From the NCBI GenBank assembly GCA_963682025.1, contig OY821517.1:103642412-103706411 (forward strand): a DNA stretch of 64,000 nucleotides, in the 5' to 3' direction. Within the stretch, counting starts at the first letter, position 1. Every line of letters begins with the position of its first letter. Of this stretch, positions 32,955 to 45,164 are shown piece after piece. The notes under the pieces were generated by a model. The model searched no databases, was not told where the DNA came from, and worked only from the letters and a program-made list of their open reading frames with translations. The DNA comes from Cordilura impudica (taxonomy: Eukaryota; Arthropoda; Insecta; Diptera; Scathophagidae). The position numbers and the translations under genes were made by a program.

Positions 32955-33592
32955 ATATTATTATACCCTACACTAATACGTGGTCAGAGTATAATGACTT
33001 TATGCTGATGTTTGTAACTACCAAAAATATTTGACGATTCACAGATTCATATTCCGAGTCGGTTTAGCGATGTCCGTCCGTGTGTCAATAAACCCGAGAA
33101 TCAAACGCAAATATGAACACATATTAACGAAATTTTGTATGTAAGCTTTCTTTTACCTTAGAAGGAACTCCGTTGAAATTGGGGACAATTGGTGTTTCTT
33201 CAGACCTATTCCTCATAGAAATGATACCCTATGAGATCGAGTTAAATTGCATTAGGTTTGTGAGTGTTTATTACCTCCATTAATACATAGTCTAAATATA
33301 ATCCCTGTAGGACAATCTTTAGTCATAGCCCCCATATAACGCAGCTTCCTGGCATTCACTTAAATTTATCAAAAACAAAAATATTGCATAGATTCATCTC
33401 AAATTTGTTTTACATATACTTTTTTTTACATATAATTACAGCATCCGATATAAACCTTTTTATATCTACAGTCCAAAAAATAACAATTTGCCACTCAATT
33501 AGTTGGACGTAAAACCCATTCTATAAACGCATCTTATAAGGCATCGTAAAGTCGGTCTAAACCGATTATTATTTTCCTACTTGTTTGGTAAT
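32955..33592 (+). repeat. GTCY-type dispersed repeat
   Basis: Runs from tataccctacactaatacgt to agtcggtctaaaccgattat and ctacttgttt; diverged, with a short GTCC tract at 33070-33085. Confidence 0.7.
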
Positions 33593-34140
33593 AATTTCGA
33601 CAAACCTTTTATATACAAAGAGAACATTGTGAACATTTCGTTAAGCATTAGCATATGAAACAAACACAATTCTTAATTTTAAAGTATTTCATGCATATTT
33701 ATAGTTTAAATTGTCATAAATTTGATGAGATTTGCTACTTTTTAATCACCGGCGCCATGTATTTTGTTGCCGATAGATTTCGCCGCTTATATACATAAAT
33801 GTCCAATTACCGCATCAAAGCATAGTTTATAGAGGTGCGGAAGATATTTATACTTTTAGCAGCGGAAGACTTATACACTCAGCAAATTCGAACATACGAA
33901 CGCCACTCACATATTTTACAGTTACTTTGAGCGGTTCCTTTGATTCTTTGAAAATCACAGTAAAGCAGACTTTTTTTTATTATCTTGGATATTGAGAAAT
34001 GCATCGACAATTCGGATCTTTCGCTTACCCTTTTATATATAGAAATTTTAATATCCGATTTAGAAGTAACTTATTTGTCGAGTTAATATCAGTTAGCTTA
34101 TAATCTGTAGAAAAATTGTTGATTTAGCAATTCATGTTCA
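33593..34140. other. Intergenic, no gene
   Basis: No supported feature. Two inverted half-sites (tttcgccgctta / agcggaag) and TATA-like motifs near 33845-33870 are too weak to call. Confidence 0.4.
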
Positions 34141-35110
34141 CAAAATAATTAATTATTTAATAATTAATGATAACTAATAAATAAGAATTAATAACTAATA
34201 ATTAATAATTTATAATTAATAAGTAATAATTAATAATTATTAATTAATTATTAATAATTATTATTATAATAATTATTAATAATTAATAATTAATAATAAT
34301 TAATAATTAATAATTAATAATTAATAATTAATAATTAATAATTAATAATTAATAATTAATAATTAATAATTAATAATTAATAATTAATAATTAATAATTA
34401 ATAATTAATAATTAATAATTAATAATTAATAATTAATAATTAATAATTAATAATTAATAATTAATAATTAATAATTAATAATTAATAATTAATAATTAAT
34501 AATTAATAATTAATAATTAATAATTAATAATTAATAATTAATAATTAATAATTAATAATTAATAATTAATAATTAATAATTAATAATTAATAATTAATAA
34601 TTAATAATTAATAATTAATAATTAATAATTAATAATTAATAATTAATAATTAATAATTAATAATTAATAATTAATAATTAATAATTAATAATTAATAATT
34701 AATAATTAATAATTAATAATTAATAATTAATAATTAATAATTAATAATTAATAATTAATAATTAATAATTAATAATTAATAATTAATAATTAATAATTAA
34801 TAATTAATAATTAATAATTAATAATTAATAATTAATAATTAATAATTAATAATTAATAATTAATAATTAATAATTAATAATTAATAATTAATAATTAATA
34901 ATTAATAATTAATAATTAATAATTAATAATTAATAATTAATAATTAATAATTAATAATTAATAATTAATAATTAATAATTAATAATTAATAATTAATAAT
35001 TAATAATTAATAATTAATAATTAACAATTAATAATTAATAATTAATAATTAATAATTAATAATTAATAATTAATAATTAATAATTAATAATTAATAATTA
35101 ATAATTAATA
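34141..35110. repeat. 7-bp satellite (AATTAAT)n
   Basis: From about 34268 the unit AATTAAT repeats with almost no variation for some 840 bases (about 120 copies); one substitution (aacaatt) is at about 35023. The left 130 bases are a degenerate border with broken phase. Such purity suggests recent expansion, and true copy number may be collapsed in assembly. Confidence 0.95.
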
Positions 35111-35833
35111 AGTTAAAACATAGATTTTCATTGACAGCGAATACAATGGTAGCTTTATGAATAACATAGGTAATGCAGCGAAAAAAACTGAAACTAATAA
35201 AAAATTCGGTGTAAATAGTAAATTTTTAATTAGACGAATTGCCCAATTTAAGAATTGAAACCGTCTATTCCAAGGAAATAAATAGCGACGCAGCTTATCA
35301 TAAATCTAATTTGCCAAAGTCATTTGCGTCAGTTTAAAAATAAATACAACATTTTAAAAATAAATAACCACGTTCTATTTAATACATATTCAAGCTATGA
35401 AATCCGCCGCAACGAAATTATCAATGGAATGTAACACTGAAATTCCAGTCGGTCTAATTAAATGATTATATTATGCATTTTTCAACTCAACAATATTTGT
35501 TTTAAAATTTGTGACAATATGTAAAGCAGCCATTAGTGAACATAAGAAAACATCAAAAGCATGAAAAATAAAAATGCCATAAACATAAATAACCAAATAA
35601 ATCTGGTATTTTGTAAGTGGTTATAAGAAACACGCAACTAGAATTTTGTTTTTTTATTGTAATAATCATCCATATTTTTACAATAATTCACAATCAGACG
35701 TCCGAGCTAGTAAACAGCTCTACTACATAAGAGAATTTAACTTCTTAATTAAAAAAAGAGGTCATCATGCAAATTGATTTAAAGAGAAACATTTTTGAGT
35801 TTAAATAGTTACAACATTTAGAAAGGAACAAAA
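35111..35833. other. Spacer upstream of the Tweedle pseudogene
   Basis: AT-rich with no gene. It would contain the former promoter of the pseudogene; no clear TATA at the expected distance. Confidence 0.4.
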
Positions 35834-36346
35834 ATGTGTGCCTTATTGTAAGTACTACAAAGTTTTCGGTTATCTTCCACTTTTGCATTTATATGTTGCT
35901 ATTGGTTTAGGTGGTGAAAGCGCTGGTGTTGATTCTGGCGTTTCATATGATGCTACACTGCTCCTGCTGCTGAATTCGAATAGAATTTTTCTCTTTGTCT
36001 GCGCCGAAGTTGAGTTATATGATGCCAATGCTGTCATTCGAAAAACAGAGGTCATAAAGATGCTGACTTCGGTCGACACAGGCAGGCCAATATCTGAGAT
36101 TTGGAGAATAGACTTAGTGCAATCAAAAAGAACAACGACAACAGCAAACCCGAAGTAAATTTCGTCAAACACCACACCAATAAAGATGTTCAACAAGCTG
36201 TTGAATTTCAAACGATACTTTGGGAGGTTCCTATCTATTTCACAATGGAGGTGTTTCTCCCGTTCCTAACATCACTTCTAAAGGTCATGTTCACTCTGTA
36301 CAAACACATAGACTTATCTATTATTAACTTTGTCAATTTTGTATAA
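35834..36346 (+). pseudogene. Decayed Tweedle gene
   Basis: The start atgtgtgccttatt directly followed by gtaagt copies exon 1 and the splice donor of the intact gene at 55699, with one base lost. Matching scraps follow: GGESAGVDSGVSYDAT, then gctgctgaattcgaatagaa, aacaacgacaacagcaaacccgaagtaaatttcgtcaaa (the KPEVxFVK block) and a tail like ttgggaggttcc...cacaatggaggtgtttctcc. Most of the domain is deleted or out of frame, so it cannot make a Tweedle protein. The shared intron position shows it derives from an intron-bearing copy by gene duplication and not from an mRNA. Confidence 0.8.
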
Positions 36347-36524
36347 TTTTTTTTGTATACTTACATTTTATGGGTTTTCATAGTTTCATATTAATATCTA
36401 AAAGTACCTATTAACCATGTAACGCCTGAATTTTAATCTTAATAAATAACTATTAAATGACCTATATCATACTGTTTCGATATAATAAGTTTGTTCTTGT
36501 TACGGTGTTAAAAACTATTTAAAA
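36347..36524. other. Intergenic, no gene
   Basis: Former 3' flank of the pseudogene; nothing else seen. Confidence 0.4.
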
Positions 36525-36700
36525 CAAGTAAGAATTAATAGTCAGAATATCCCGACTATGCGATACCCTGTGCCATGCGTTTAGTGAATTAGTCTTACCA
36601 TTTTTTTTTTGCCTGCATTTCTGAAAAAGTTCACAACAGATGCTATATTTATATATTTCGACAAATGGACCGATCCTGACCATATCTAGCGAAGTCACTT
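36525..36700 (-). repeat. GTCY-type dispersed repeat, 5' fragment
   Basis: Begins acaagtaagaattaatagtc and includes cgataccctgtgccatgcgt and atgctatatttatat; breaks off after gaccatatct. Confidence 0.55.
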
Positions 36701-37784
36701 ATTTTTTATCTTTAATATGTGAATAACTTTCGAGCCTAATATGAATAAAAAATTAACAATTACATAGAGTAGATGGCAATACATTTGAAACTTTTACAAA
36801 ATTTGCCAATTTGGTTTTTTAATGGTTACGCATTTAGGCTAAATTTCTGTTTTTTGCGAAATTACTCTTTGATGTGTTCTCTATTACAGCATAACAAATG
36901 TGTTACAAAAAAAGCAATTAAAAAAATATATAAACGAAAAAAGTGATAGGTATTTTATAATTGAATATATTATATCTATATGATTTTTTTACTCAGGGCG
37001 GCCGTGAGGTTTGAACCTGCGTCTATCTCACATACACTCGTACTTGCACTTTTTAAAGTCGGTCACAAGAAATCGCCTTCCCTATTAATATTATAGATAT
37101 GTCTGAAAAGTGACGTCAATTCTAACAAGCTATTAAAAAAAGAAAAATTTTTTATCATGCCAAAATTGACAATAGGAATTGAAGACGGTGTGAAAGAAAG
37201 TGCAAAAAATCTAAACCGTTGTTTAGATATTTATAGATTCCGCCATTTTCTTTTAATTATTATAATGACAAGAGTAAATTTTTATGAAGAGTTAAAAATC
37301 AGAATTATAGATGATCCATGCTCATCCGTTTATCTTACAACAGCATAAAAATAAATACTTTTAAGTTTTGTTATTTTTTTCTGAAGTTATGTTAATTTGT
37401 TCTTTGATAAATGAATAAAATACACATATGCTTAAATTAATAAAAGAGTTTTTAATTTCATGATCAAGTCGTCCAAGTCGTCAAAAATATATTTTTTTTG
37501 AGGTTTCCATCCTATTGTCACTCATTATATATTATTATGGTTTAAATAATTAATATAATAATTACTATAACAACGTAACGGGTATATTGCTAGTTTATTA
37601 TATCCAATTATGACATCAAAGTTGGATCTAAGATCCTTCTACGAAAATTATGGTATCACTGTAGCCTAATCAGTCTAAACCGACTACAATTTTCTTCCTT
37701 ATTTTAATTACTGACATAAACTTAATTTTTTGTGTATTATTTTGTTTTTATTTTACAAACAAATAACATTAAAATTTATATTAA
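36701..37784. other. Intergenic with a SINE-like scrap
   Basis: 36985-37105 on the minus strand holds caggttcaaacctcacgg, like a tRNA B box (GGTTCRAAYCC), and its distal part recurs at 1715-1770. 37660-37700 keeps a GTCY-repeat end (cagtctaaaccgactac). The frame 37157-37348 has no recognisable product. Confidence 0.35.
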
Positions 37785-38492
37785 AACAAGCAAGACAATT
37801 ATAGTCGATCTAGACCGATCATACGATACCCTATACCATGGTTAAGAGACCCCATCTCTCCGGTCCAACTAATTGGATATAGAAAATAAGCAGCAGAAAC
37901 TAAATTTGAGTGGCATTCTTATTAATTTTTTTGGCTGCGGATATGAAAAATTTCATAACGGGTGCTATATTTATATGAGGACTAGGTCGAACAATCGACC
38001 GATCCTGACCATATTTGGTAAAGTTACTTATTTTTGAAAAAATATTTTTGTTTTTAGATAGATTTAAGTGAAGATCGGGAAGCAGCACTATATGGGGCCT
38101 ATGACTAAGAATTGTCCTATAGGTATTATTTTTGGACTACTATATATATTAAACACATGCAAACCCAATTTGACTGGGTTCTATATGATAATTTGGATCT
38201 TATGGAAATTTATGTCGATTTCATAAGGGTCATTTGTATTGGGACTAGGTCGGAACATGGACCGAATCTCACCAGTTTCAATAGCGTTCATCCTTTGGCT
38301 GGTGAAAGTTTATGTACTAAATTTCATCAAAATATATTCATATTTTCGACCTGTAGTTTGATTACAAGGTTTACATGGACACACAGACGGACGGACGGAC
38401 GGACGGACATCGCTAAATCAACTCAGAAAGTAATTCTGATAATAAGATGCACAAAGTCATTATACCCAAACCACATAGTGGTATACGGTATA
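37785..38492 (-). repeat. GTCY-type dispersed repeat, full length
   Basis: Runs from aacaagcaagacaattatag to ccacatagtggtatacggta, with (GGAC)n at about 38384-38408. Confidence 0.85.
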
Positions 38493-38540
38493 AACACAAA
38501 TAAGCAAGGCCTTTACAATATTTTGTGAATCAAAACTTCA

Positions 38541-40540
38541 TTACGGGATATAGGGATCAGTTTTGGGTCCCCTACTATATATATTGTACAGTAATAGCCT
38601 TCATGATGTTACTGATCGTAGTTTATGCAACATGTTCTTGTTTGCAGATGATGTCTTTTTATTGTTTAGTTGCAATCGTGATTTCCCTGACGTTCTTGAA
38701 CGCAAAATTTATTACTGCCTTGAGCGCGTTTTACTTTGGTGTTCCATGAATTCATTGGCTATAAATTCGGCAAAATCCAAAGCCATTATGTTTGGAACAT
38801 CTAGTTGTTTTTTGTCAAATTCTAATATTTTTGCTGGTTGTTATCAGATTAAATTTGTGAATCAGCATAGATGTTTAGGTATTCTCGTTGATAGCAAACT
38901 TTCTTTTGAGTCTCATATTGATCATATGAGTTGTAAAGTATCGGCTTCATTGCATAAGTTCTATTCGACAAATATATATTTAACTGGCTCATGCCCTCTT
39001 AATACCGCAGGTTTTGTATGGACTTGAAGTAACTTCTGGGTCAGTTTTTGTTAACTTTAATAAAATTAATAGAATTGTTAATACTATTGTACGTTTTATA
39101 CATAATGTTCGGCGACGAGATCATATATCGGAGTTTGTTAAAGGCTTTCTTGGTTGTTCATTTAGAGATTTTGTACAGTATCGTAACACTCTTCTTTTTT
39201 ATAATGTAATGGAGACAGGGGTACCTGCACATTTGCGTAATATGTTTAAGTTTACTCATTCTAGTGGGAATCCGCAAATTTGTAAACCCTATACTACTAT
39301 GCGGTTTGGGTATAATGACTTTGTGCTGTTGTTTGTAACTACCAAAAATATTTGACCTAGACCCATCTTTTATTTTACCGATCGAACCAGAATCACTAAC
39401 TGATTCGATTTAACGATGTCCGTCCGTCCGTCTGTGTGTCCATGTAAAGCTTGTAATCAAACTGCTGGTCGCAAATATGTATATATTTTGATGAAATTTG
39501 GTATATGAGCTTTTATCGGCCACAGGATGAACGCTATTGAACTAGCCCCCATACAAATGACCCCTACGAAATCGACATAAATTGCCATAAGATCCAAATT
39601 GTCATATAGAGCTTACTCAAATTGGGTTTGTATGCATTTATTACATCCATTAAGGAGTAGTCCAAAAATGATCCCTACGGAACAACTCTTAGTCATAGCT
39701 GCTTCCCGATCTGCACTTAAATCTATAAAAAAAAAAATATTGCACTGATTCTTCTCAAATTGTATTTGTATATATTTTTGCAAAATACAAGAGACTTTAC
39801 CAAACATGGTAAGGATCGGTCCGTTTTTGGGCCTAGTTCCCATATAGATATAGTATCCGATATGAAATTTTTCATATCTGCAGCCAAAAAATTAAGAAAA
39901 ATCCCACTCAAATTTGGTTTATGCTTATTTTCTATATCCAGTTAGTTGGGCCGGAGAGATAGGGTCTCTAAATGCATGGTATAGGGTATCGTATGGTCGG
40001 TCTAGACCGACTATAATTTTCTTACTTGTTATTCGTAGAATTACTATTTCATTGTTTGAAAGATCATTTCTTGTGAGAGTTGCCCGCTGCTGGAATTGTT
40101 TACCACATTATTTACGCATTTTTTCGCCTCCAACAATGTTTTTCGTTTGAAACTTTGGAATCATTTTTTGTGGATTGGTGTGAAACATATTTTTAAATTT
40201 CTATGTATATACGTAAAATTTATAATAATTTAGCACTGACTTTCATTTAACTGGTTATATGTACATATGTATAAACATCGAGTTGTTGTTGATGGGACAT
40301 AATGTTTTTTTTTTTTTTGTAGCCAGTTAATTAAGTATTTTCGTTATGGCTGGGGAGCCAATAGGAATTATTTTTGATTAAGGTTATAGTTATATATTTT
40401 TATAAAATATATATAATTATATGTATGTATATAATTATTATTATATTAGTTTTTATTCAGGAATATTGCATTGTAGTATAGTTTATTGGCCTATGTGGCT
40501 TTTATATTACGTTATGAACAAATAAATAAATAAATAGTTT
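38541..40540 (+). pseudogene. LINE ORF2 remnant split by a GTCY repeat
   Basis: The frame gives SVLGPLLYILYSNSLHD, then MFLFADDVFLLF, the reverse transcriptase catalytic box with two aspartates, then SLAINSAKSKAIMFG and LGILVDSKLSFESHIDHM, typical of jockey/CR1-like LINEs. A stop sits where PQ normally precedes GSVLG. A frameshift near 39010 leads into NTIVRFIHNVRRRDHIS and LLFYNVMETGVPAHL. At about 39286 a GTCY repeat interrupts; the LINE resumes at 40031 with VIRRITISLFERSFLVRVAR and CWNCLPHYLR. The 3' end is probably the (AAAT)n tail at 40514-40537. Endonuclease and N-terminus are absent. Confidence 0.78.
39286..40030 (+). repeat. GTCY-type dispersed repeat inside the LINE
   Basis: Starts ccctatactactatgcggtt and ends agtcggtctagaccgact...cttacttgtt. 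LINE coding sequence flanks both sides, fixing both boundaries. Confidence 0.88.
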
Positions 40541-42172
40541 TTTTTTTGCAATTTTAATGCTTAGGCCTGTGATTGGGCTTTGCACAATTTAGACCAAAGT
40601 TTCTAAAAGCAAAGTAATGTTTAATTTATTCTTATTTTAACCATTTTTAGGAATTTTTGTTAGTTCTCCAAATGCAACTTTGGACAATTTAAGCGACTAC
40701 AATCTTTTTGTACAAATCTAATCATATTTTTTAACACATTTAAGTGATGGTATAGACTAGCCAGAATATTAGTGGGATATAGCGTTTCCTATAGAAGTGC
40801 ACTTAACTTAAATGAAGACATTTTTTTTGCAGGTATACGTGAGCCTGCATATGAAAACCCACCTAGTGTGTCAAAACAGTTTTTGAGTAAAACGCAATTA
40901 AAGTTTCGCCCTCTATCGAAAAACAGTGGTATTTGTTTAATGAAATTCGTTCATTATGCTCTGATCCTATAAAAGGTGATAAATTAGCCCCAAAACCGAT
41001 GCTGCCAAAACCAAAAAATGACAAGATAGCCCTGTGTTCAAGATTTTATAATTGAGAATTTTTAAATATTAATAAATTGAAAATTGATATTTTGTCTAAG
41101 TATTAAAGGATACTGAAAAACCCGTAATTTCAAAGGACACAAATGTAGGTTTTCAAAAACTTGTAATTTTGCAAAAATTTACGTAAAAAATATTATTTAA
41201 ATTTCTTTATTTAGGGAAGAAAGAAAAATAAACTTGTTGTTCCTTCCTGTTCTTCTGAATCCAAGAAGACACGTATGAGTTTTGAAAACCTGTAATTTTG
41301 AATTTTTAATCCAATAAAGACATAAAAAAAATTCAACAAAATTTCTTTACTTATAGGAAACGAAGTGCAGGAAACGTATTATTTCAACCTGTTTTTCTGA
41401 ATCTAACATTATGAAGCCGCAAGGCCACTCTACTCCGAAGAAAGTAATTAAAAAATTGAAAAATAATTGTGTTTTCATTTAAAAATTAATAATTAAAAAG
41501 AGAAAAGAATAAGTTTTTTTGAATATATCGTAGATTCTTTTGGGATCGAAATAATTATTAAGTAATTCAATACGTTAATAAAACCACCGAAAATTATTGG
41601 ATAGAAAAATAATTTCTCACTCTAATTGGGTTTTTATATAAATGCACTTTTACATTACTTTTCGATGTATCTGAGACTTGTGAGCGGTTTCATACAAATC
41701 AAAAAAAGTGAATTCATGAAATTTGACACCCTAAGTGGGTTTTCTTAAGCAGGGTCACAAATATGTTTAAATATGTTAAATAATGTTGTGAATCGCCCAA
41801 ACATAAAAAATTCCTTGCAAATTAAACACCTTTGGAACTTTTTTTGCAGTTGCCTAATCTTTATACACATCCCCATTAAAATCATCGTCTATTACAGTAT
41901 ATCCTTAAAATTTTTCAGCACTTTTTTTAAACTATTTTTCCGCTTTCCTCTTTGCCCTTTTATGCTGTTTATCATTGCTGTTGTAACTTTTGTAATCCCA
42001 TATATTCTCAGCTTATATCTTTCATCACTTTTTGCAGGATTTTTAAATAATTTTCGGTTTTGTTAATTCTCTCCAGAATTGATTTGTCTTCATATCAAAC
42101 CTCTATTTGCAATTTTTTCTAAACTACGATCAATAAATTCGGAAGATCGACCAAATCTAGAATTTTTTTACT
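40541..42172. other. Long intergenic stretch, no gene
   Basis: Several repeated short phrases (ttgaaaacctgtaattttg at 41150 and 41280; 40850-40910 like 10085-10160). The frame 41773-42066 encodes a hydrophobic Phe/Ile/Leu-rich peptide, as T-rich DNA does by chance. No supported gene. Confidence 0.4.
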
Positions 42173-42735
42173 TTATACCACTCTGTAGTCAGGATAAGAG
42201 TGTTTTCTGATGTTTGTAACTACCAAATATATTTTACTTAGACCCACTTTTATATCGATCGATCTAGAAACACGTTCCGAGTTTACTGAGCAATGTCCGT
42301 CTGTCTGTGTGTCTGTGTAAAGCTTTTAATCAAACTGCGGGTCGCATATATGAATATATTTTGATGAAATTTTGAATCTAAGCTTTTATCGGCCATAGAA
42401 CCAGTGCTATTGAAATTGGTGATAATCTCGATCAATTTTGGTTTGTGTGTCATTATTGTACCCATTAGTAAAATAAACCTTGTACCACAAGTCTTAGTCA
42501 AAGCTCCCATATACGAGTAAGGCTACTTAAATTTATCAAAAAACAAAAATACCAACTTTGATCAGAATCTGTCCATTTTTCGAACTTTTTCATATCTGGA
42601 GGCAAAAAAATTAAAAAATTTACAATGCCACTCGAAATTGGTTTATTCTTATTTTTTATATCTTACTAATTGGACCTAACACCTTTTCTCTAAACTCATG
42701 GTATTGGGTCTCGTTTAGTCGGTCCAGACCAACAT
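42173..42735 (+). repeat. GTCY-type dispersed repeat, internally shortened
   Basis: From tataccactctgtagtcagg to tttagtcggtccagaccaac, with deletions in the middle. Confidence 0.7.
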
Positions 42736-42737
42736 CA

Positions 42738-42901
42738 CTTCTGTATTGCTATCCTAGTCGTATCAGGATCTCCGGTGCCGTAAGTAGCAGTTAGATCAGT
42801 AGAAAATATTCCAACAATAATCTTGCACTTTTTGAATCTCTCTATAGTTTTCGTCGCTATGTTGTGCATGTCTAGTACACCAGAAGAAAAGGTACCGTTA
42901 G
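42738..42901 (-). other. Orphan coding-like segment, unassigned
   Basis: The minus frame is open through 55 codons outside the adjacent inverted repeat, with balanced residue use: NGTFSSGVLDMHNIATKTIE, FKKCKIIVGIFSTDL, YGTGDPDTTRIAIQ. It abuts the tip of the Transib-like element exactly and ends at a GTCY repeat. I recognise no family. It may be a host exon scrap or a transposon fragment. Confidence 0.25.
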
Positions 42902-44034
42902 CACCAAATTCTTTCTTGGTTTTTCGCAAATAACATTTTTATTAAAACAGATAAAAAAAATCTAAAAATACGTTTTAAAAAAAGTACGTTTTAAAAAAAG
43001 ACTTTGAAGTATTTTTTGCATTATTTCAAAACCATTTAGTGAGCTCAAAATCTTAAAGTTGACTTTTTGAATCAGGTTCTAAAAATTGCAAATTTTTGCC
43101 AAAAAATACCCTTCATTCTTTCACTTTTTTCTCACAACCTTGGTAAAACATGTATATATTTTTCTACATATTTTAAAAGAATATGCATCAGCAATGGTTG
43201 TAAGCGAAATTTTTAATATTTTTGGACATGCACCCTACGTCCAGCATTGGACGAAATTGGGCAATTTAAAAAAAAAAAAACTAAGTTTTAAAAGTTAATA
43301 CAAATATATCCGCTCGATTTCTTCAAATATTTCATCGACGTATTAAAGATCCAAATACTTTTATTTATTTGCCGCAATAAAATTCACCGCCGTTATATAA
43401 ACGTGGTCAGGAGGGCTTAAATGGTGAAAAAAGTCAAATTTTCATACGAATTTTTTTTGTTAACATAAAAAACATATTAAGATTAGCTATTTTTACATTT
43501 TGTTTATTGCTTCAGAACGGCATTTAAATTATCTAAAACACTTCAAAATTCGTTTTGATAACGTTAATAGTTTTTGAGATATTTATATTCAAATTTCAGA
43601 AAAAAATATAGAAAAGCTATGGTTTTTCGTTTTTTTTTTTTTTGGTTTTTTTGTTAAAGTGTTCCCAAAATTTGAATTTTACTTATTATTATATATATTG
43701 TTAAAGAAGACATATTTATCTATTCAACGATATATAACATGTCTATCAAATATATTGCAACATGCTGAAATAATGACCCCCAAACCACACTCCACAGGCA
43801 AAAATTTAGCTATTTCTCTATTTGTTCATATAAATGGTCATTTACATAGTGAATGACATATTTTTTTTATTGTTTTTTGGTAAAGGGTTGCATACGTTTT
43901 TATTACTTCAAATAATTTTATATATCTTTTCAAAGAAGGTATAATTAATGAATTTCAACTGATCATAAAATTGCCCGAAACTCTGATGCTGATTTTATAC
44001 AAAAAAAAAACAGGTAAAAAGCCAATGCCTAAGA
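42902..44034. repeat. Left terminal inverted repeat of the Transib-like element
   Basis: Pairs with 45165-46333. Shared blocks include gcattggacgaaattgggca, caaaccacactccacaggca and tgatcataaaattgcccga. The inner end is caggtaaaaagccaatgcct. Confidence 0.85.
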
Positions 44035-44140
44035 TATTTTCATTATTAAATAAAAAATATAACTAAATATTTTTTAATGAGTATTTTTTTATTTGTTTTA
44101 TAATAGGCTTAAAATTACATAACAATTGTCTGCTTTTTTA

Positions 44141-45124
44141 CTAGTTATTTTCTACAAAACAATCAGAAATATCAAAAGATAAAAGATGTTTTATATCCAT
44201 AGCTTCGGAATCATCATTTTCTATTTCAAGACTTATTTTTGGTAACCATTTTGTTCTTATGGAGTATATTACTGGATCTGATGATATCAATAAATATTCC
44301 ATTAAATCGGAATTTTGTGCTTCTTTGCTACATTTTCTTGTATTAAAAAGTCTAAAGTGTTTGACATCTCCGTTTCTAGCTTCTTGTGCTTCTTCAGTCA
44401 GTTCTCCCAAGGGCAGGATGCTATTTTGTATTATTTCTTTCCCATGAGCTAATACTTTGTGTACAGTTGGTGTCATTGGCCTCCAAGGATATAAGTTCAT
44501 TATTAATTTCTTAGTTCCACTAGCATATATTTTCAATTTCTCCGCATTAATTTGTTGTTTACTATTAATGACAGCTAATATTACTTTAAACCGTGCGATT
44601 AAAGCTGTGTCAATGCCAGTAATCAAAGAAGTAGTTTCTTCAAAGAAACGTCTTTCTGTATTACCATCATTTGAACTTCCATAGCCACAAAGAGGCTTAT
44701 CGATAATTAGACCAAGTTGCATTTTAAATTCATCCTGAATGCTTTTCTTCTCAGTTTTTCGTATGGCGTGTAGATCAGTATTATTTTTAACTGGTATATT
44801 TCCTTGTCCTGGAATTTGCCGGTATTTTAGTTCATATGCGAGATGCAAGCAATATTCCATAAATCGTATTCTTGCATGAAGTGGTGATATTCCAAATTTT
44901 AAAGCATTTTTATTAATAGGAATTTCATCACAACTGTTATGAAATTCTGAACTTTTCTTTCCACATATATTAAATTTCCAAGTAGATGTTATATCTGTAA
45001 CGGCATTGGCTACTTTCCCATCAATCATTGTAAAAAGTGGTTGAAATAACACTTTAATGACACTTCCAGATATTTCCACAAAAACTGGAGACAGTGTCGA
45101 AATTTCCTGATTTATTGAACTCAC
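44141..45124 (-). pseudogene. Transib/RAG1-like transposase, C-terminal half
   Basis: 327 codons without a stop, but the frame follows a TGA directly and opens with GTG, so no true start is seen; the first ATG is about 33 codons in. Blocks match Transib transposases, relatives of the RAG1 core: PLFTMIDGKVANAV, FNICGKK (zinc-binding like RAG1 CTLCD), ISPLHARIRFMEYCLHLAYE, MTPTVHKVLAHGKEIIQNS and LTEEAQEARNGDVKHFRL with TRKCS, the block carrying the last catalytic glutamate. The N-terminal half, with the first catalytic Asp, is missing; only about 40 bases separate the frame from the inverted repeat. Alone it should be inactive, unless an upstream exon is joined by splicing. Confidence 0.7.
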
Positions 45125-45164
45125 TCAGCTTTGTGTTGTAATTTTCTTCCTTTGTGTACTCAAA

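Noticed and set aside
34141..35110. CRISPR-like array
   Set aside because: It is a 7-bp simple satellite without spacers, in a eukaryotic genome.
36990..37020. Functional tRNA gene
   Set aside because: Only a T-arm/B-box-like motif is present; no acceptor stem, anticodon arm or correct length.
41773..42066. 97-codon hydrophobic frame resembling a membrane protein
   Set aside because: T-rich DNA gives Phe/Ile/Leu by chance; no start context, homologue or polyadenylation signal pairing.
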